Below, piece by piece: positions 24,651 to 32,827 of a stretch of 61,710 bases of DNA (positions are counted from its first letter, which is position 1; each line of letters starts with the position of its first letter). The position numbers were made by a program, and so were the translations under genes. The stretch is taken from positions 1 to 61,710 of the forward strand of contig CALFWZ010000042.1 in the NCBI GenBank assembly GCA_937928405.1. The letters run 5' to 3'. Source of the DNA: an uncultured Saprospiraceae bacterium. Lineage in GTDB: Bacteria; Bacteroidota; Bacteroidia; Chitinophagales; Saprospiraceae. Under the pieces are notes generated by a model. It saw only the letters and a list, made by a program, of their open reading frames with translations, did no database searches and was not told the DNA's origin.

Positions 24651-25574
24651 ATGAAATTCAATTTTTTCGCCTTTTTATTGCTTCTTGGACTAGCGGTCTC
24701 CTCTACCTCTTGTGCTAAAAAAGCCCTCGCTGCCCTGCAATCTGAGCTGGACAACGCCAATGCGGATCTATCCAAAAGAGATGCAGATTTAAAAGAGTAT
24801 ATTGATAAGCTGAGTATTTGTAACCAAAACGTAAAACGATTGGAAGCAGAATTAAAAGCAGCTGAAAATAATGTCAATATTCGACAAGAGCAAATCACCG
24901 ACCTTAAAGAACAGGTGAAAGATGCTCGTGCCCTTCGGGATAAACAATTGACTCAAGTAGATGATTTGACAGTCCTTTCCCAAACGGCAAATGCCAACAT
25001 CGGAGAAACACTTCAACAGCTTGAAAAAAAAGATCGCTATATCAATTTACTGCAAGCTGCCAAAACCAAAGCGGATTCGATCAATCTAGCCCTGGCGGTC
25101 AATCTCAAGAGTGTTTTAAAAGACGGAATTGACGACCAAGATGTAGACATTAAAGTAGACAAAACGGTTGTGTTAATTAATCTTTCTGACAAGATGTTGT
25201 ATACTAGCGGTAGCTCAACGATCACACCGAGAGCAGGCGAAGTGCTCCAAAAGATTGCCACTATTATTCAGTCTCGACCTGAATTTGAGGTGATGGTGGA
25301 AGGATATACCGATAATGTTCCGATGCGAAATAGTTGTATTGAAGACAACTGGGACTTGAGCGTAAAACGTTCCACTTCCGTGGTTCGAGCGTTGCAGAAA
25401 AACTACGGCGTAGATCCTAATCGTTTAATTGCAGCAGGACGTGGCGAATACAATAAATTGGCAGACAATTCAACCGCTGAAGGTCGGTCTACCAACCGTC
25501 GTACCAGAATCATTATTATGCCTAAATTAGATCAGTTTTACGATCTTTTAAATCCTACCAAAGTACCTAAATAA
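24651..25574 (+). CDS. OmpA family lipoprotein with coiled coil
   Basis: A 307-residue protein. The signal ends VSSTSCAK, a lipobox with Cys near residue 21. Residues about 25-150 are a long coiled coil (LQSELDNANADLSKRDADL...). Residues about 185-295 form the OmpA/MotB peptidoglycan-binding domain, with VEGYTDNVPM, NWDLSVKRSTSVVRAL and the family end motif STNRRTRIIIMP. It would tether the outer membrane to peptidoglycan. The 421 bases upstream (24230-24650) hold no gene, only a GGATATTTAATATTC-type word near 24565. A terminator follows. Confidence 0.9.
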   Translation: MKFNFFAFLLLLGLAVSSTSCAKKALAALQSELDNANADLSKRDADLKEYIDKLSICNQNVKRLEAELKAAENNVNIRQEQITDLKEQVKDARALRDKQLTQVDDLTVLSQTANANIGETLQQLEKKDRYINLLQAAKTKADSINLALAVNLKSVLKDGIDDQDVDIKVDKTVVLINLSDKMLYTSGSSTITPRAGEVLQKIATIIQSRPEFEVMVEGYTDNVPMRNSCIEDNWDLSVKRSTSVVRALQKNYGVDPNRLIAAGRGEYNKLADNSTAEGRSTNRRTRIIIMPKLDQFYDLLNPTKVPK

Positions 25575-25600
25575 AGTATTTAAATAGCAACTTTTTTTCT

Positions 25601-25648
25601 AAAAATCACCCATTTACGTCAAGAGATGAAAATGGGTGATTTTTTTTA
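25601..25648 (+). terminator. Rho-independent terminator after the OmpA gene
   Basis: AAAATCACCCATTT pairs with AAATGGGTGATTTT around a 14-base loop, followed by more T. Confidence 0.85.
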
Positions 25649-25797
25649 AATAAATTCTACAGAAAAAATATACGGCTACATATTGTTAAATTTATTAGAA
25701 ATTTAACCCCTTATATATAAATAAACTCCATTAGAAAATGTACCATAAATCCCTATAAATCAATAACTTACAAAGTTAATTAAAATAACAAATAACT

Positions 25798-25897
25798 TAC
25801 CTTTGGCAAAATTCAGTTCGTTTTTTAACTGTTATAGTAATTAATTTACACGACATAGTGAGCTAAAAACCATGCAAAAAACATAGTTTTATATTTG
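25798..25897 (+). promoter_or_regulatory. Two -7-like boxes upstream of the small basic protein gene
   Basis: TACCTTTG (25798-25805) and TATATTTG (25890-25897) both fit TAnnTTTG. Neither has a TTG at the ideal upstream distance. Use of the first would give a leader of about 150 bases. Together with the OmpA terminator they account for the gene-free stretch 25575-25965. Confidence 0.4.
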
Positions 25898-25965
25898 CAA
25901 TTATGCCATAATTACATAAAATTTGCACCGTACAAATATTATTAAACATTCTAAAAAATTTTATT

Positions 25966-26283
25966 ATGGCTAAGCAGAAGAATCTAGTTTTTAAAAACAC
26001 TAAAGATGTGAGCTTCAAATGGATTGAGCAATTATACAAAGACAGTTACCAAAACAACAAGTGTAAGGTTGTAGCGGTTATCCGTGGAAAATCAAAAGGT
26101 AAGCCTTGGAGAGATATTACCACCACTGATTCTGCCGCTAAATGTGTAGTGAAAATGACTGGAGAAGGATATGATGAAGTACGTTTAGTAGTAAATACTG
26201 GCGGCGATGATCATACTTATATCAACGTTCCAACGAATGAACTGCACAAAGATTATAAATTTCCTAAGCCAAGAAAAGCTTAA
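25966..26283 (+). CDS. Small basic protein of unknown function
   Basis: A 105-residue protein without a signal peptide, rich in Lys. It has alternating strands (CKVVAVIRGKSKGKPWRDITTTDSAAKCVVKM; YDEVRLVVNTGGDDHTYINVP) and a basic tail. It could be a compact alpha/beta nucleic-acid-binding fold, but no motif is recognised. It is a single-gene unit with its own promoter-like boxes and a strong terminator, suggesting robust independent expression. Confidence 0.7.
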   Translation: MAKQKNLVFKNTKDVSFKWIEQLYKDSYQNNKCKVVAVIRGKSKGKPWRDITTTDSAAKCVVKMTGEGYDEVRLVVNTGGDDHTYINVPTNELHKDYKFPKPRKA

Positions 26284-26299
26284 ATAAGGAATAAGTTCA

Positions 26300-26345
26300 A
26301 AAAAAAAACAGCTTATCGATTTATCGGTAGGCTGTTTTTTTTTGA
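26300..26345 (+). terminator. Strong rho-independent terminator
   Basis: A long stem with AACAGCTTATCGA on one side and TCGGTAGGCTGTT on the other (two G-U pairs) is followed by eight or more T. It is also flanked by an A run, so it may work in both directions between convergent genes. Confidence 0.85.
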
Positions 26346-26422
26346 TCTGTTGATTAATTTTTGAAATATTATTTTTCAACAGTTCAACAAGCGAAGCGAT
26401 TCAACCATTCAACAAAAACATT

Positions 26423-27691
26423 CTAAGGATACAGCAAGTATTTACTTCTAATCTTTCGAAATTCTTCCAATCCTGGTTGCCACGAAGCATGGATTTCAGC
26501 GGCTGTTTTTCCAGCGATTATATCTTTTCGTAGCGCGTCGGTTCCGGCCAACTTATCAAAGAAATTATTTTTCAGAAAAAAGTCTTCTTTATTTGGGAAA
26601 AAACGATAAAAATCTACCAGATAATTTAGATCTAGTCCGCGTTTTCGCAAGGCAGAAATTGGTTCTTGAGAAAGATTATAACCATAAGTCACCTTATTTT
26701 CATGCTTTGGATATTTCGCTCCTGACATAGAAATGGGGGTAAACTCAAAATCACCACCAGAATAATCAGGATGTCCATAAATTTGAAATTGCAAATTGGT
26801 ACCTCGCCCAGCACTAGCGGTCGTTCCTTCTATAAAACAAAGAGAGGGATACAAATAAATAGCCTTGGCATTGGGTAAATTAGGGGACGGTTTGATGGGA
26901 AGTTCGTAGGGACGATCGTGGGTATAATTTTCACAGTTTACGACCGTCAAATTACACTGAGCGCCGTTAGCCAACCAGCCTTCGCCATTGACCATTTGAG
27001 CATACTCTCCTACTGTCATGCCATGCACGACGGGTATGGGATGCATCCCAACAAAAGACGAATACGTCGGGTCAAGTATGGGCCCATCTACATAATGACC
27101 ATTGGGATTGGGTCGGTCGAAGACCCAAAAGTCTACTTTATTTTCTGCGCAAGCCTCCATCGCATAATGCATGGTGGAGATATACGTATAAAATCTAGCA
27201 CCGACATCTTGAATATCAAAAATGACCAGATCGAGACCCGCCATTTGATCCACCGTCGGTTTTTTATTTTTTCCGTAAAGGGAAATAATTGGTAAACCCG
27301 TTTTAGGATCTTTCCCATTTTTGATATTTTGTCCCGCGTCGGCAGTTCCTCGAAAGCCGTGCTCTGGTGCAAATATTTTCCGAACCTGGATGTTTTCAGC
27401 GACCAACCAATCTACTAAATGCGATCCCTTAACCATCGAAGTTTGATTGACAATTAGCCCGACGTTTCGTCCTTGGAGCTGATTTAGGTACGCTGCGGAA
27501 CGTTCTGCTCCAACAAGGATGGGAGCAGTCGCAGCTGGGGTAGATTCCGACTCTACACCACCTTTCGGCGTCATTTCTACTTCTACGGTAGGCTCTTTTT
27601 GAGCAGCTACTTTTTCTGGAGGAGTACAATGACTGTTAAGAAAAAAACCAAAACAGAAGACTAAAAAAATTTCAAGTTTAAATATAAACAT
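26423..27691 (-). CDS. DUF1343 protein, NamZ-like exo-beta-N-acetylmuramidase
   Basis: A 422-residue exported protein with an N-terminal hydrophobic signal and a possible lipobox (LNSHC). A Pro/Thr/Glu linker follows, then a DUF1343 domain from about residue 65 to the end. Visible conserved stretches are GLIVNQTSMV, FAPEHGFRG, VIFDIQDVGARFYTYISTM and FWVFDRPNPNG. Characterised members (NamZ) remove MurNAc from the non-reducing end of muropeptides, serving cell-wall recycling. It is convergent with the gene at 25966 and monocistronic. Confidence 0.88.
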   Translation of the reverse strand: MFIFKLEIFLVFCFGFFLNSHCTPPEKVAAQKEPTVEVEMTPKGGVESESTPAATAPILVGAERSAAYLNQLQGRNVGLIVNQTSMVKGSHLVDWLVAENIQVRKIFAPEHGFRGTADAGQNIKNGKDPKTGLPIISLYGKNKKPTVDQMAGLDLVIFDIQDVGARFYTYISTMHYAMEACAENKVDFWVFDRPNPNGHYVDGPILDPTYSSFVGMHPIPVVHGMTVGEYAQMVNGEGWLANGAQCNLTVVNCENYTHDRPYELPIKPSPNLPNAKAIYLYPSLCFIEGTTASAGRGTNLQFQIYGHPDYSGGDFEFTPISMSGAKYPKHENKVTYGYNLSQEPISALRKRGLDLNYLVDFYRFFPNKEDFFLKNNFFDKLAGTDALRKDIIAGKTAAEIHASWQPGLEEFRKIRSKYLLYP

Positions 27692-27850
27692 CCTATTGCT
27701 TTATTAAAGTTATTCAAGAACGAAAGATACGAACTAATCAGGTAGTTGGGGATTTCTATAGAATAAAAAAGCAGCTGCCATTATTGTCCATCGTCAAAAT
27801 TAAACAAGCATTTACACATATTCAATACAAGTATAATTTAATTTACAAAA

Positions 27851-27883
27851 TTGCTATTCTTTAGATTTTACTGTGTACCTTTA
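27851..27883 (+). promoter_or_regulatory. Putative promoter
   Basis: TTG (27851-27853) and TACCTTTA (27876-27883) are 22 bases apart. An overlapping TACGTTTG (27882-27889) also fits the -7 element. Both lie just upstream of the gene at 27928. Confidence 0.45.
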
Positions 27884-27927
27884 CGTTTGAACTATGACGA
27901 CCCCGCCTTTATAAACAATCTCAACAC

Positions 27928-28668
27928 ATGATCAAGAACCTTCCCCGTTGGATGAATTGGTTGATCAACCATACCAGAGGAAAGACCGTGGGAGACCTCG
28001 CTGGTGTTTTTCCTCCCATCTTTGATCGTTATTATAAAATCTATCTTCCTTTTGCTTTTGCTGAGAAATTCCCAGAAGACACCTACCCTATCCTGCCAGA
28101 TTCTATCGCAGAAATGAATGCCCGCGCGGCGATTGGAAAAGTCTTTTTTGAACCAAATAATTGGGAAAAAATAAAACCAGATTATCTTCGACCTATTTTT
28201 TTACATGGCCTAGCGGAACATTATCAAGTTCCCTACTCCAAAACGTTAGGCATTCAGGAGATCTATCGAAAGTTAGGTAAAAAACCGATTCAACTACAAC
28301 GGTCTATCGATTATGAAACAGCGGTGCTTAGTAGTTTAGTAACATGGCTTGGCGCCAAAAAAAAGGTACGACAATTCGACTATGGAAATTTTCAGCTTAG
28401 TGGTCTCCAAAAAGAATATCAACAAGATTGGATCAAAGTAATTAAACTCGCCGATTGGCCAACCGCTTTTCGACAACAAAATGAACTACTCAATCAACCA
28501 TATCCATATTTAAGTGCCTATTTATTCCCATCAAAAAAAGACTGGTGTATTGCCGCTGGTAGTCGGCTTGGTGGTCATTTTCTACTCATGGCTTTGAATG
28601 ATGAAATGGGCGAAGCATTAGAACAATTAGACAATTTGGAAGTGGTAAGATTAGAAGGATTTTATTAA
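27928..28668 (+). CDS. Conserved-looking cytoplasmic protein of unknown function
   Basis: A 246-residue protein with no signal peptide or membrane segment. It is moderately rich in Trp and Tyr. It starts MIKNLPRWMNWLINHTRGKTVGDLAGVFPPIFDRYYKIYLPF and ends in a strand-turn pattern (DWCIAAGSRLGGHFLLMALNDEMGEALEQLDNL). The overall look is of an uncharacterised Bacteroidetes family; no motif ties it to a function. It is a single gene behind a promoter-like sequence. Confidence 0.65.
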   Translation: MIKNLPRWMNWLINHTRGKTVGDLAGVFPPIFDRYYKIYLPFAFAEKFPEDTYPILPDSIAEMNARAAIGKVFFEPNNWEKIKPDYLRPIFLHGLAEHYQVPYSKTLGIQEIYRKLGKKPIQLQRSIDYETAVLSSLVTWLGAKKKVRQFDYGNFQLSGLQKEYQQDWIKVIKLADWPTAFRQQNELLNQPYPYLSAYLFPSKKDWCIAAGSRLGGHFLLMALNDEMGEALEQLDNLEVVRLEGFY

Positions 28669-28729
28669 GAATATCCAATGTTGAATATTGATTAAATGAA
28701 TATTGGAGATTGGAGATTCAGCATTCTCA

Positions 28730-29482
28730 TTATAAATATCGTCTTATCCCAAATTCTAATCCTAGGCTAACAATTCTTTCAACTATAGCACTTTCCCGAA
28801 AATTGTTTAATTGGTATCTGGCGATTAGTTGGCTAAAACCAGAAATCTTTTGAGTGAAGTTGATATTTCCGCCTACCGATAGAAATCCAATATAATTCAA
28901 TCTATTGATCGCCTTTTCTTGGACGGTCGTATGGCCATAACCTCTTTGATTAAATTTTTGTCGACTAATTTTTGTTCGCCAATAAACATTGGTTGAAATT
29001 CCTAATTCAAAAAAAGGTTCACAAGTATTTTTTACTAGCGTATATCTCAAACCCAGTGGGATCTCCACTAATTGATACCCATATTTAAATACCGATCCTT
29101 CTTGATTTCTGCTTATTTGTTTTTCAACCGTATTAATATTTTGATTCGGGTCGATATCTTCTACGCCTAAAACACTAAACCCAGGATTCGATAATCGTAG
29201 ACCTGTTTTGATCGAAAACGTTTTACTAATCCCGTGCATATAGTTTATGCCAATTCGGTAGTTTATCTTGTGCGTTTCTAACGCACTTCTATTTTCATAT
29301 TCCTGCCGAGCTGCTTGAGAATTGTTTTTTTGGTCAATGATTCTAGTACCAATATCTCCACCCACAATCAGATCAATGGAGTTCGAAATTTTATACCATG
29401 ATTGTGCTTTTAAAAACGTAAAGGGAGCACCGATAAAAAGAAGCATTAAAAAAATGGATAAATTAGATTTGTTTTTCACCAA
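28730..29482 (-). CDS. Outer-membrane beta-barrel protein (PorT-like)
   Basis: A 250-residue protein with a signal peptide (SIFLMLLFIGAPFTFLKAQ). The mature part shows eight or more amphipathic strands (YRIGINYMHGISKTFSIKTGLRLSNPGF; IGFLSVGGNINFTQKISGFSQLIARYQL), ending GLEFGIRRYL. It matches the outer_membrane_beta-barrel_2/PorT-like layout. It is convergent with the gene at 27928. The spacer 28669-28729 holds GAATATTG-type repeat words. Confidence 0.7.
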   Translation of the reverse strand: MVKNKSNLSIFLMLLFIGAPFTFLKAQSWYKISNSIDLIVGGDIGTRIIDQKNNSQAARQEYENRSALETHKINYRIGINYMHGISKTFSIKTGLRLSNPGFSVLGVEDIDPNQNINTVEKQISRNQEGSVFKYGYQLVEIPLGLRYTLVKNTCEPFFELGISTNVYWRTKISRQKFNQRGYGHTTVQEKAINRLNYIGFLSVGGNINFTQKISGFSQLIARYQLNNFRESAIVERIVSLGLEFGIRRYL

Positions 29483-29727
29483 GTTAGAATTTAAGGTTTT
29501 ATAAAGGTTTCTTACATCATAAACTCCTTTTTTTTATTTCTAGTACTCCTTAACATTTTAATTTAAAAAAATAGAACAATTAAAATAGTTAGTCTGCAAT
29601 TTGAAGCTGTCTTTTTCCTAACGCCCTAATAAAAGATTCGCTTAAATAACCTAAATTTGTTTATTCAGTGATTTGTTTAGAGCATAGAAGTTGTTTAAAA
29701 ACTCTTAAATTTATTTTTACCTTAATA

Positions 29728-30270
29728 ATGACTAAAAAAAACAGCGTATTTATAGCGACGAGTATTGACGGATACATCGCTGATAAAAATGGGGGCATCG
29801 ACTGGCTACATTCGATCCCTAATCCCGAAAAGGATGATATGGGCTATATGGAATTTATAGAAAATATAGATGCCTTGGTGATGGGACGAAAAACCTTTGA
29901 AACCGTTTGTGGATTTGAAATAGATTGGCCGTATACCAAACCCGTGTTTGTTTTAAGTAATTCCTTAAAAGAGATCCCCGAAAAGTATCTTGGAAAAGTC
30001 TTTTTAATAAACGGTCCATTAGTGGAAGTACTGAAACAGATTCATTCCAAAGGTCATGGTCGTTTGTACATTGACGGTGGAACTACCATCCAGCAATTTT
30101 TAAAAGAGGATTTAATTGATGAAATGATCATTACGTCCATTCCCATCATATTAGGAGGAGGTGCTCCGCTGTTTTCTAAAATTCCAAAAGAATTAGCATT
30201 TGAATTAATTAAATCGACGGTATTTCTAGGCCAGATCACTCAGAATCATTTTAGGCGGAAAAGGAAGTAG
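29728..30270 (+). CDS. Dihydrofolate reductase family protein (RibD C-terminal-like)
   Basis: A 180-residue protein started at the ATG at 29728, as the family begins with a strand like SVFIATSIDGYIADKNGGIDWL. An ATG at 29668 would add 20 unrelated residues. Other family marks are DALVMGRKTFE, YIDGGTTIQQFLKEDLIDEMIITSIPIILGGG and the closing NHFRRKRK. These NADPH-binding proteins resemble DHFR/RibD reductases, but natural substrates are mostly unknown. Its stop codon lies in a 13-base inverted repeat shared with the convergent gene. Confidence 0.85.
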   Translation: MTKKNSVFIATSIDGYIADKNGGIDWLHSIPNPEKDDMGYMEFIENIDALVMGRKTFETVCGFEIDWPYTKPVFVLSNSLKEIPEKYLGKVFLINGPLVEVLKQIHSKGHGRLYIDGGTTIQQFLKEDLIDEMIITSIPIILGGGAPLFSKIPKELAFELIKSTVFLGQITQNHFRRKRK

Positions 30271-30302
30271 GATGTATGAATTCTATCTATTCATACATCC
30301 TA
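30268..30302. terminator. Perfect inverted repeat spanning both stop codons of convergent genes
   Basis: TAGGATGTATGAA (30268-30280) and TTCATACATCCTA (30290-30302) pair over 13 bases with a 9-base loop. Each arm begins or ends in the stop codon of one of the two convergent genes. There is no T run, so any termination would be by a factor-dependent or hairpin-stabilising route. Confidence 0.5.
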
Positions 30303-32078
30303 CTTATGTTTAACAATTTTTCTAAAAACGGAACCTTTTTCTCCAACTATCTCCAAAAAGTATACGCCAGATGGATGATTTTCTAGATCAACGTTTCTAC
30401 TATACAGTCCCGAAGAAACGGTCTTTGGTCCTAAATTCTTCCAAATTAAAAGTCCCTGAGTATTATACACATTAATACTGATAAGATCTTGTTGATTGAA
30501 ATCTACCTTCAGATTAATCTCGTCTTCGGTCGGATTTGGAAAGACGGTCACTTTATATACCTCCGAATCGTTGAGATTAATAACAGCGGTAGTTTCATCA
30601 ACTGAAAGTCTATCTTCAGATAAGTTAATAGTCACTGTATCATTAATCGGTAAATTTAAGACTGGAGGAAATTCATTTAAAAGAGCAGAATTAGAAAGGT
30701 CTCCTTGAATTGAAAAGCTTCCTGATGGCAAATTTTCAAATTTGAAATAACCTTCTGAATTTGTGGTCCTCTGTTGAATGGGAGCATCATCTTCGTTAGT
30801 CAAAATTAAGCTTAAGTCTGCCACTGGCTCTCCAGTATCCTCGGCAATCACATATCCATCAAAAGAATTTACCCCCAAAGGACCACCCGTAGGAATCAAA
30901 TAAATATCCCGGTACTGTTGAGAAGTATCACATTGATTGATCGGATCGGCCGAATACCAAAAAGAAGCATTATTATAATAAGTAGGGATATAGTCGTCAA
31001 AATAAATAGAATTCGGATTCAGCACCGCTTTTACATAAAAAACACCGGGAGGAATCCCTTGAAAATTATACTCCCCATTTGCATTGATCGATTGCTCTGT
31101 AAAAATAGAAAGCGAATCATTGGAGATATTTCGTTCTAAAATTTGAACTTTGGCTATATCAACTGGGTCGCCATTTTCTAATAGAACGGTACCACTAAGA
31201 TCATAAGATAATCCTTGGTCAAAAGCGGTAACATAAAATATAAACTCTCTTTGTGTAGTACCGATTAATGTTCCATTCCTATATTCATTTACTTTATATC
31301 CGATTTGAAAAACACCCAAATAGGGAGGAATTGCCACCATTTCACCAGTTATTGAATTGATAGTGAGGGGATAATTTCCTCCTAGCATATTGTTAACAGA
31401 ATAGGTAGGTAAAATAAAATTCAGTGGAGCATAAGGAGGAGCATTGGGAGGTTGTGGGAGTGGAAATTCCGCAGAAGCTCCTAGAAAAGGACTTGCTAGT
31501 TCATAGACCAATGAGTCTCCATCTGGGTCCGTAGCAGAGCCATCATAGACAAAAGCGGTCTCGGAGAAAACAGCAAATGGAATGTCCGAATTAAAAATAG
31601 GAGAGGTATTTTCTTGCTCAAGATCAAGCGTCGTAAAAAATGTCATACCCGATTCTAATGAATTAACAACATTGACCAAACTTCCTGTTCTACAACATCG
31701 TTGGTAGGCTAAGGTATATCCATCCATGTTTAGAGGAAGGATAGCCGTTACTTCATATATAGTTCTATGAATACAAATGGATGCTGGAAAACTACAAACA
31801 CTATTTTGAACATTTAATGAGATAGTATCATCTATCCCAGTCAAAGGGACAAGCAATTGTTGCACTAAGGTATCATTTTGATCAAAAATCCCGATAGCAG
31901 CTGGATTGTCAAAATAAGCATTCGGATTCCCTCCAAAACAGTCTCGCAACACTTCTAACTTGATTTTGTATTCATTTCCTGAAATAAGCTCATATGAAAT
32001 AGATCCGCCTACAATATGCGTAGCTGAGGCACCGAAAAAAGTCGCTAGGAAGAAGCAGAGGATGGAAAGCTTTTTCAT
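30300..32078 (-). CDS. T9SS-secreted protein with carboxypeptidase-regulatory repeats
   Basis: A 592-residue exported protein. After the signal peptide comes THIVGGSISYELISGNEYKIKLEVLRDC, a start common in large Bacteroidetes adhesin-like proteins. A cadherin-like DPDGDSLVYELASP stretch is at about residue 160. Two CarboxypepD_reg-like units follow (DLSGTVLLENGDPVDIAKVQI; DGYVIAEDTGEPVADLSLIL). The C-terminus is a type IX sorting domain (VTVFPNPTEDEINLKVDF...GSVFRKIVKHK). Its surface role is unknown; adhesion or matrix function is plausible. Its stop shares an inverted repeat with the convergent reductase gene. Confidence 0.85.
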   Translation of the reverse strand: MKKLSILCFFLATFFGASATHIVGGSISYELISGNEYKIKLEVLRDCFGGNPNAYFDNPAAIGIFDQNDTLVQQLLVPLTGIDDTISLNVQNSVCSFPASICIHRTIYEVTAILPLNMDGYTLAYQRCCRTGSLVNVVNSLESGMTFFTTLDLEQENTSPIFNSDIPFAVFSETAFVYDGSATDPDGDSLVYELASPFLGASAEFPLPQPPNAPPYAPLNFILPTYSVNNMLGGNYPLTINSITGEMVAIPPYLGVFQIGYKVNEYRNGTLIGTTQREFIFYVTAFDQGLSYDLSGTVLLENGDPVDIAKVQILERNISNDSLSIFTEQSINANGEYNFQGIPPGVFYVKAVLNPNSIYFDDYIPTYYNNASFWYSADPINQCDTSQQYRDIYLIPTGGPLGVNSFDGYVIAEDTGEPVADLSLILTNEDDAPIQQRTTNSEGYFKFENLPSGSFSIQGDLSNSALLNEFPPVLNLPINDTVTINLSEDRLSVDETTAVINLNDSEVYKVTVFPNPTEDEINLKVDFNQQDLISINVYNTQGLLIWKNLGPKTVSSGLYSRNVDLENHPSGVYFLEIVGEKGSVFRKIVKHK

Positions 32079-32237
32079 CTTGTGTGTTTTAGTTGTGTGA
32101 TAGCTTGACTTGTGTTTCTTTTTATTTTTTGGTATAATATAAAGATAAAAAATTTTAAGAAAATCCGTAGAAATTCTTCACAAAAAGTATTTACAGACTT
32201 TTATAAACCCTTTACAGAAAGATTCACTAAATTAACC

Positions 32238-32245
32238 TAAATTTG
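32238..32245 (+). promoter_or_regulatory. -7 promoter box TAAATTTG
   Basis: An exact TAnnTTTG match, 63 bases before the Dabb lipoprotein gene. A similar TAAATTTG stands at 29652-29659 upstream of the RibD-like gene. Confidence 0.4.
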
Positions 32246-32307
32246 ATCTATCAATCATGGTCACTTATTTAAAATCCTGAAATTTATTTTCAAAATACAT
32301 CTAATCT

Positions 32308-32733
32308 ATGAAATCCATTTTCCTACTATTGCTACCTTTCTGCCTGATCTTCCATGCCTGCGGAGAGACCGTCTCAACTACTGAACAAAAGAAAGCACCG
32401 ACTCATAAAAAAGAGATAGAAGTTCCCAAAAAACTATTGAGACATATTGTTCTATTTAAATTTAATGAAAAAGCTACGGATGATATTGTTAAAAAAATCG
32501 AACAAGCTTTTGCCGGTTTAAAAAATAAAATCTCAGTCATACATGATTTTGAGTGGGGTATCAATAATAGCCCAGAAGGACTAGACAATGGATTGACCCA
32601 TTGTTTTTTGGTAACTTTTCTGACGGAAAAAGATCGAGCAACCTATTTACCTCATCCAGACCATCAGGATTTTGTCAAATTGATTACTCCTTATGTAGAA
32701 GACGTCACCGTGGTAGATTATTGGACCGACTAA
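32308..32733 (+). CDS. Dabb-family (stress-responsive alpha/beta barrel) lipoprotein
   Basis: A 141-residue protein with a lipoprotein signal (LLLPFCLIFHACGE). The Dabb domain begins at RHIVLFKFNEKATDDIVKKIEQAFAGL and continues with VIHDFEWGINNSPEGLDNGLTHCFLVTF and AYLPHPDHQDFV-like sequence (seen as TYLPHPDHQDFVKLI), all typical. Dabb proteins form small dimeric barrels of largely unknown activity. The YfcC-type transporter gene starts 94 bases downstream, and the two may be co-transcribed. Confidence 0.85.
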   Translation: MKSIFLLLLPFCLIFHACGETVSTTEQKKAPTHKKEIEVPKKLLRHIVLFKFNEKATDDIVKKIEQAFAGLKNKISVIHDFEWGINNSPEGLDNGLTHCFLVTFLTEKDRATYLPHPDHQDFVKLITPYVEDVTVVDYWTD

Positions 32734-32827
32734 AAACTAGAGATTGTTCTTACTCAGCAGTCATCTAAACGCTCCTGAGCAAAGCACACATAGGAGAAGC
32801 ACTACCCGCTTAAAAACGATTACTAAA

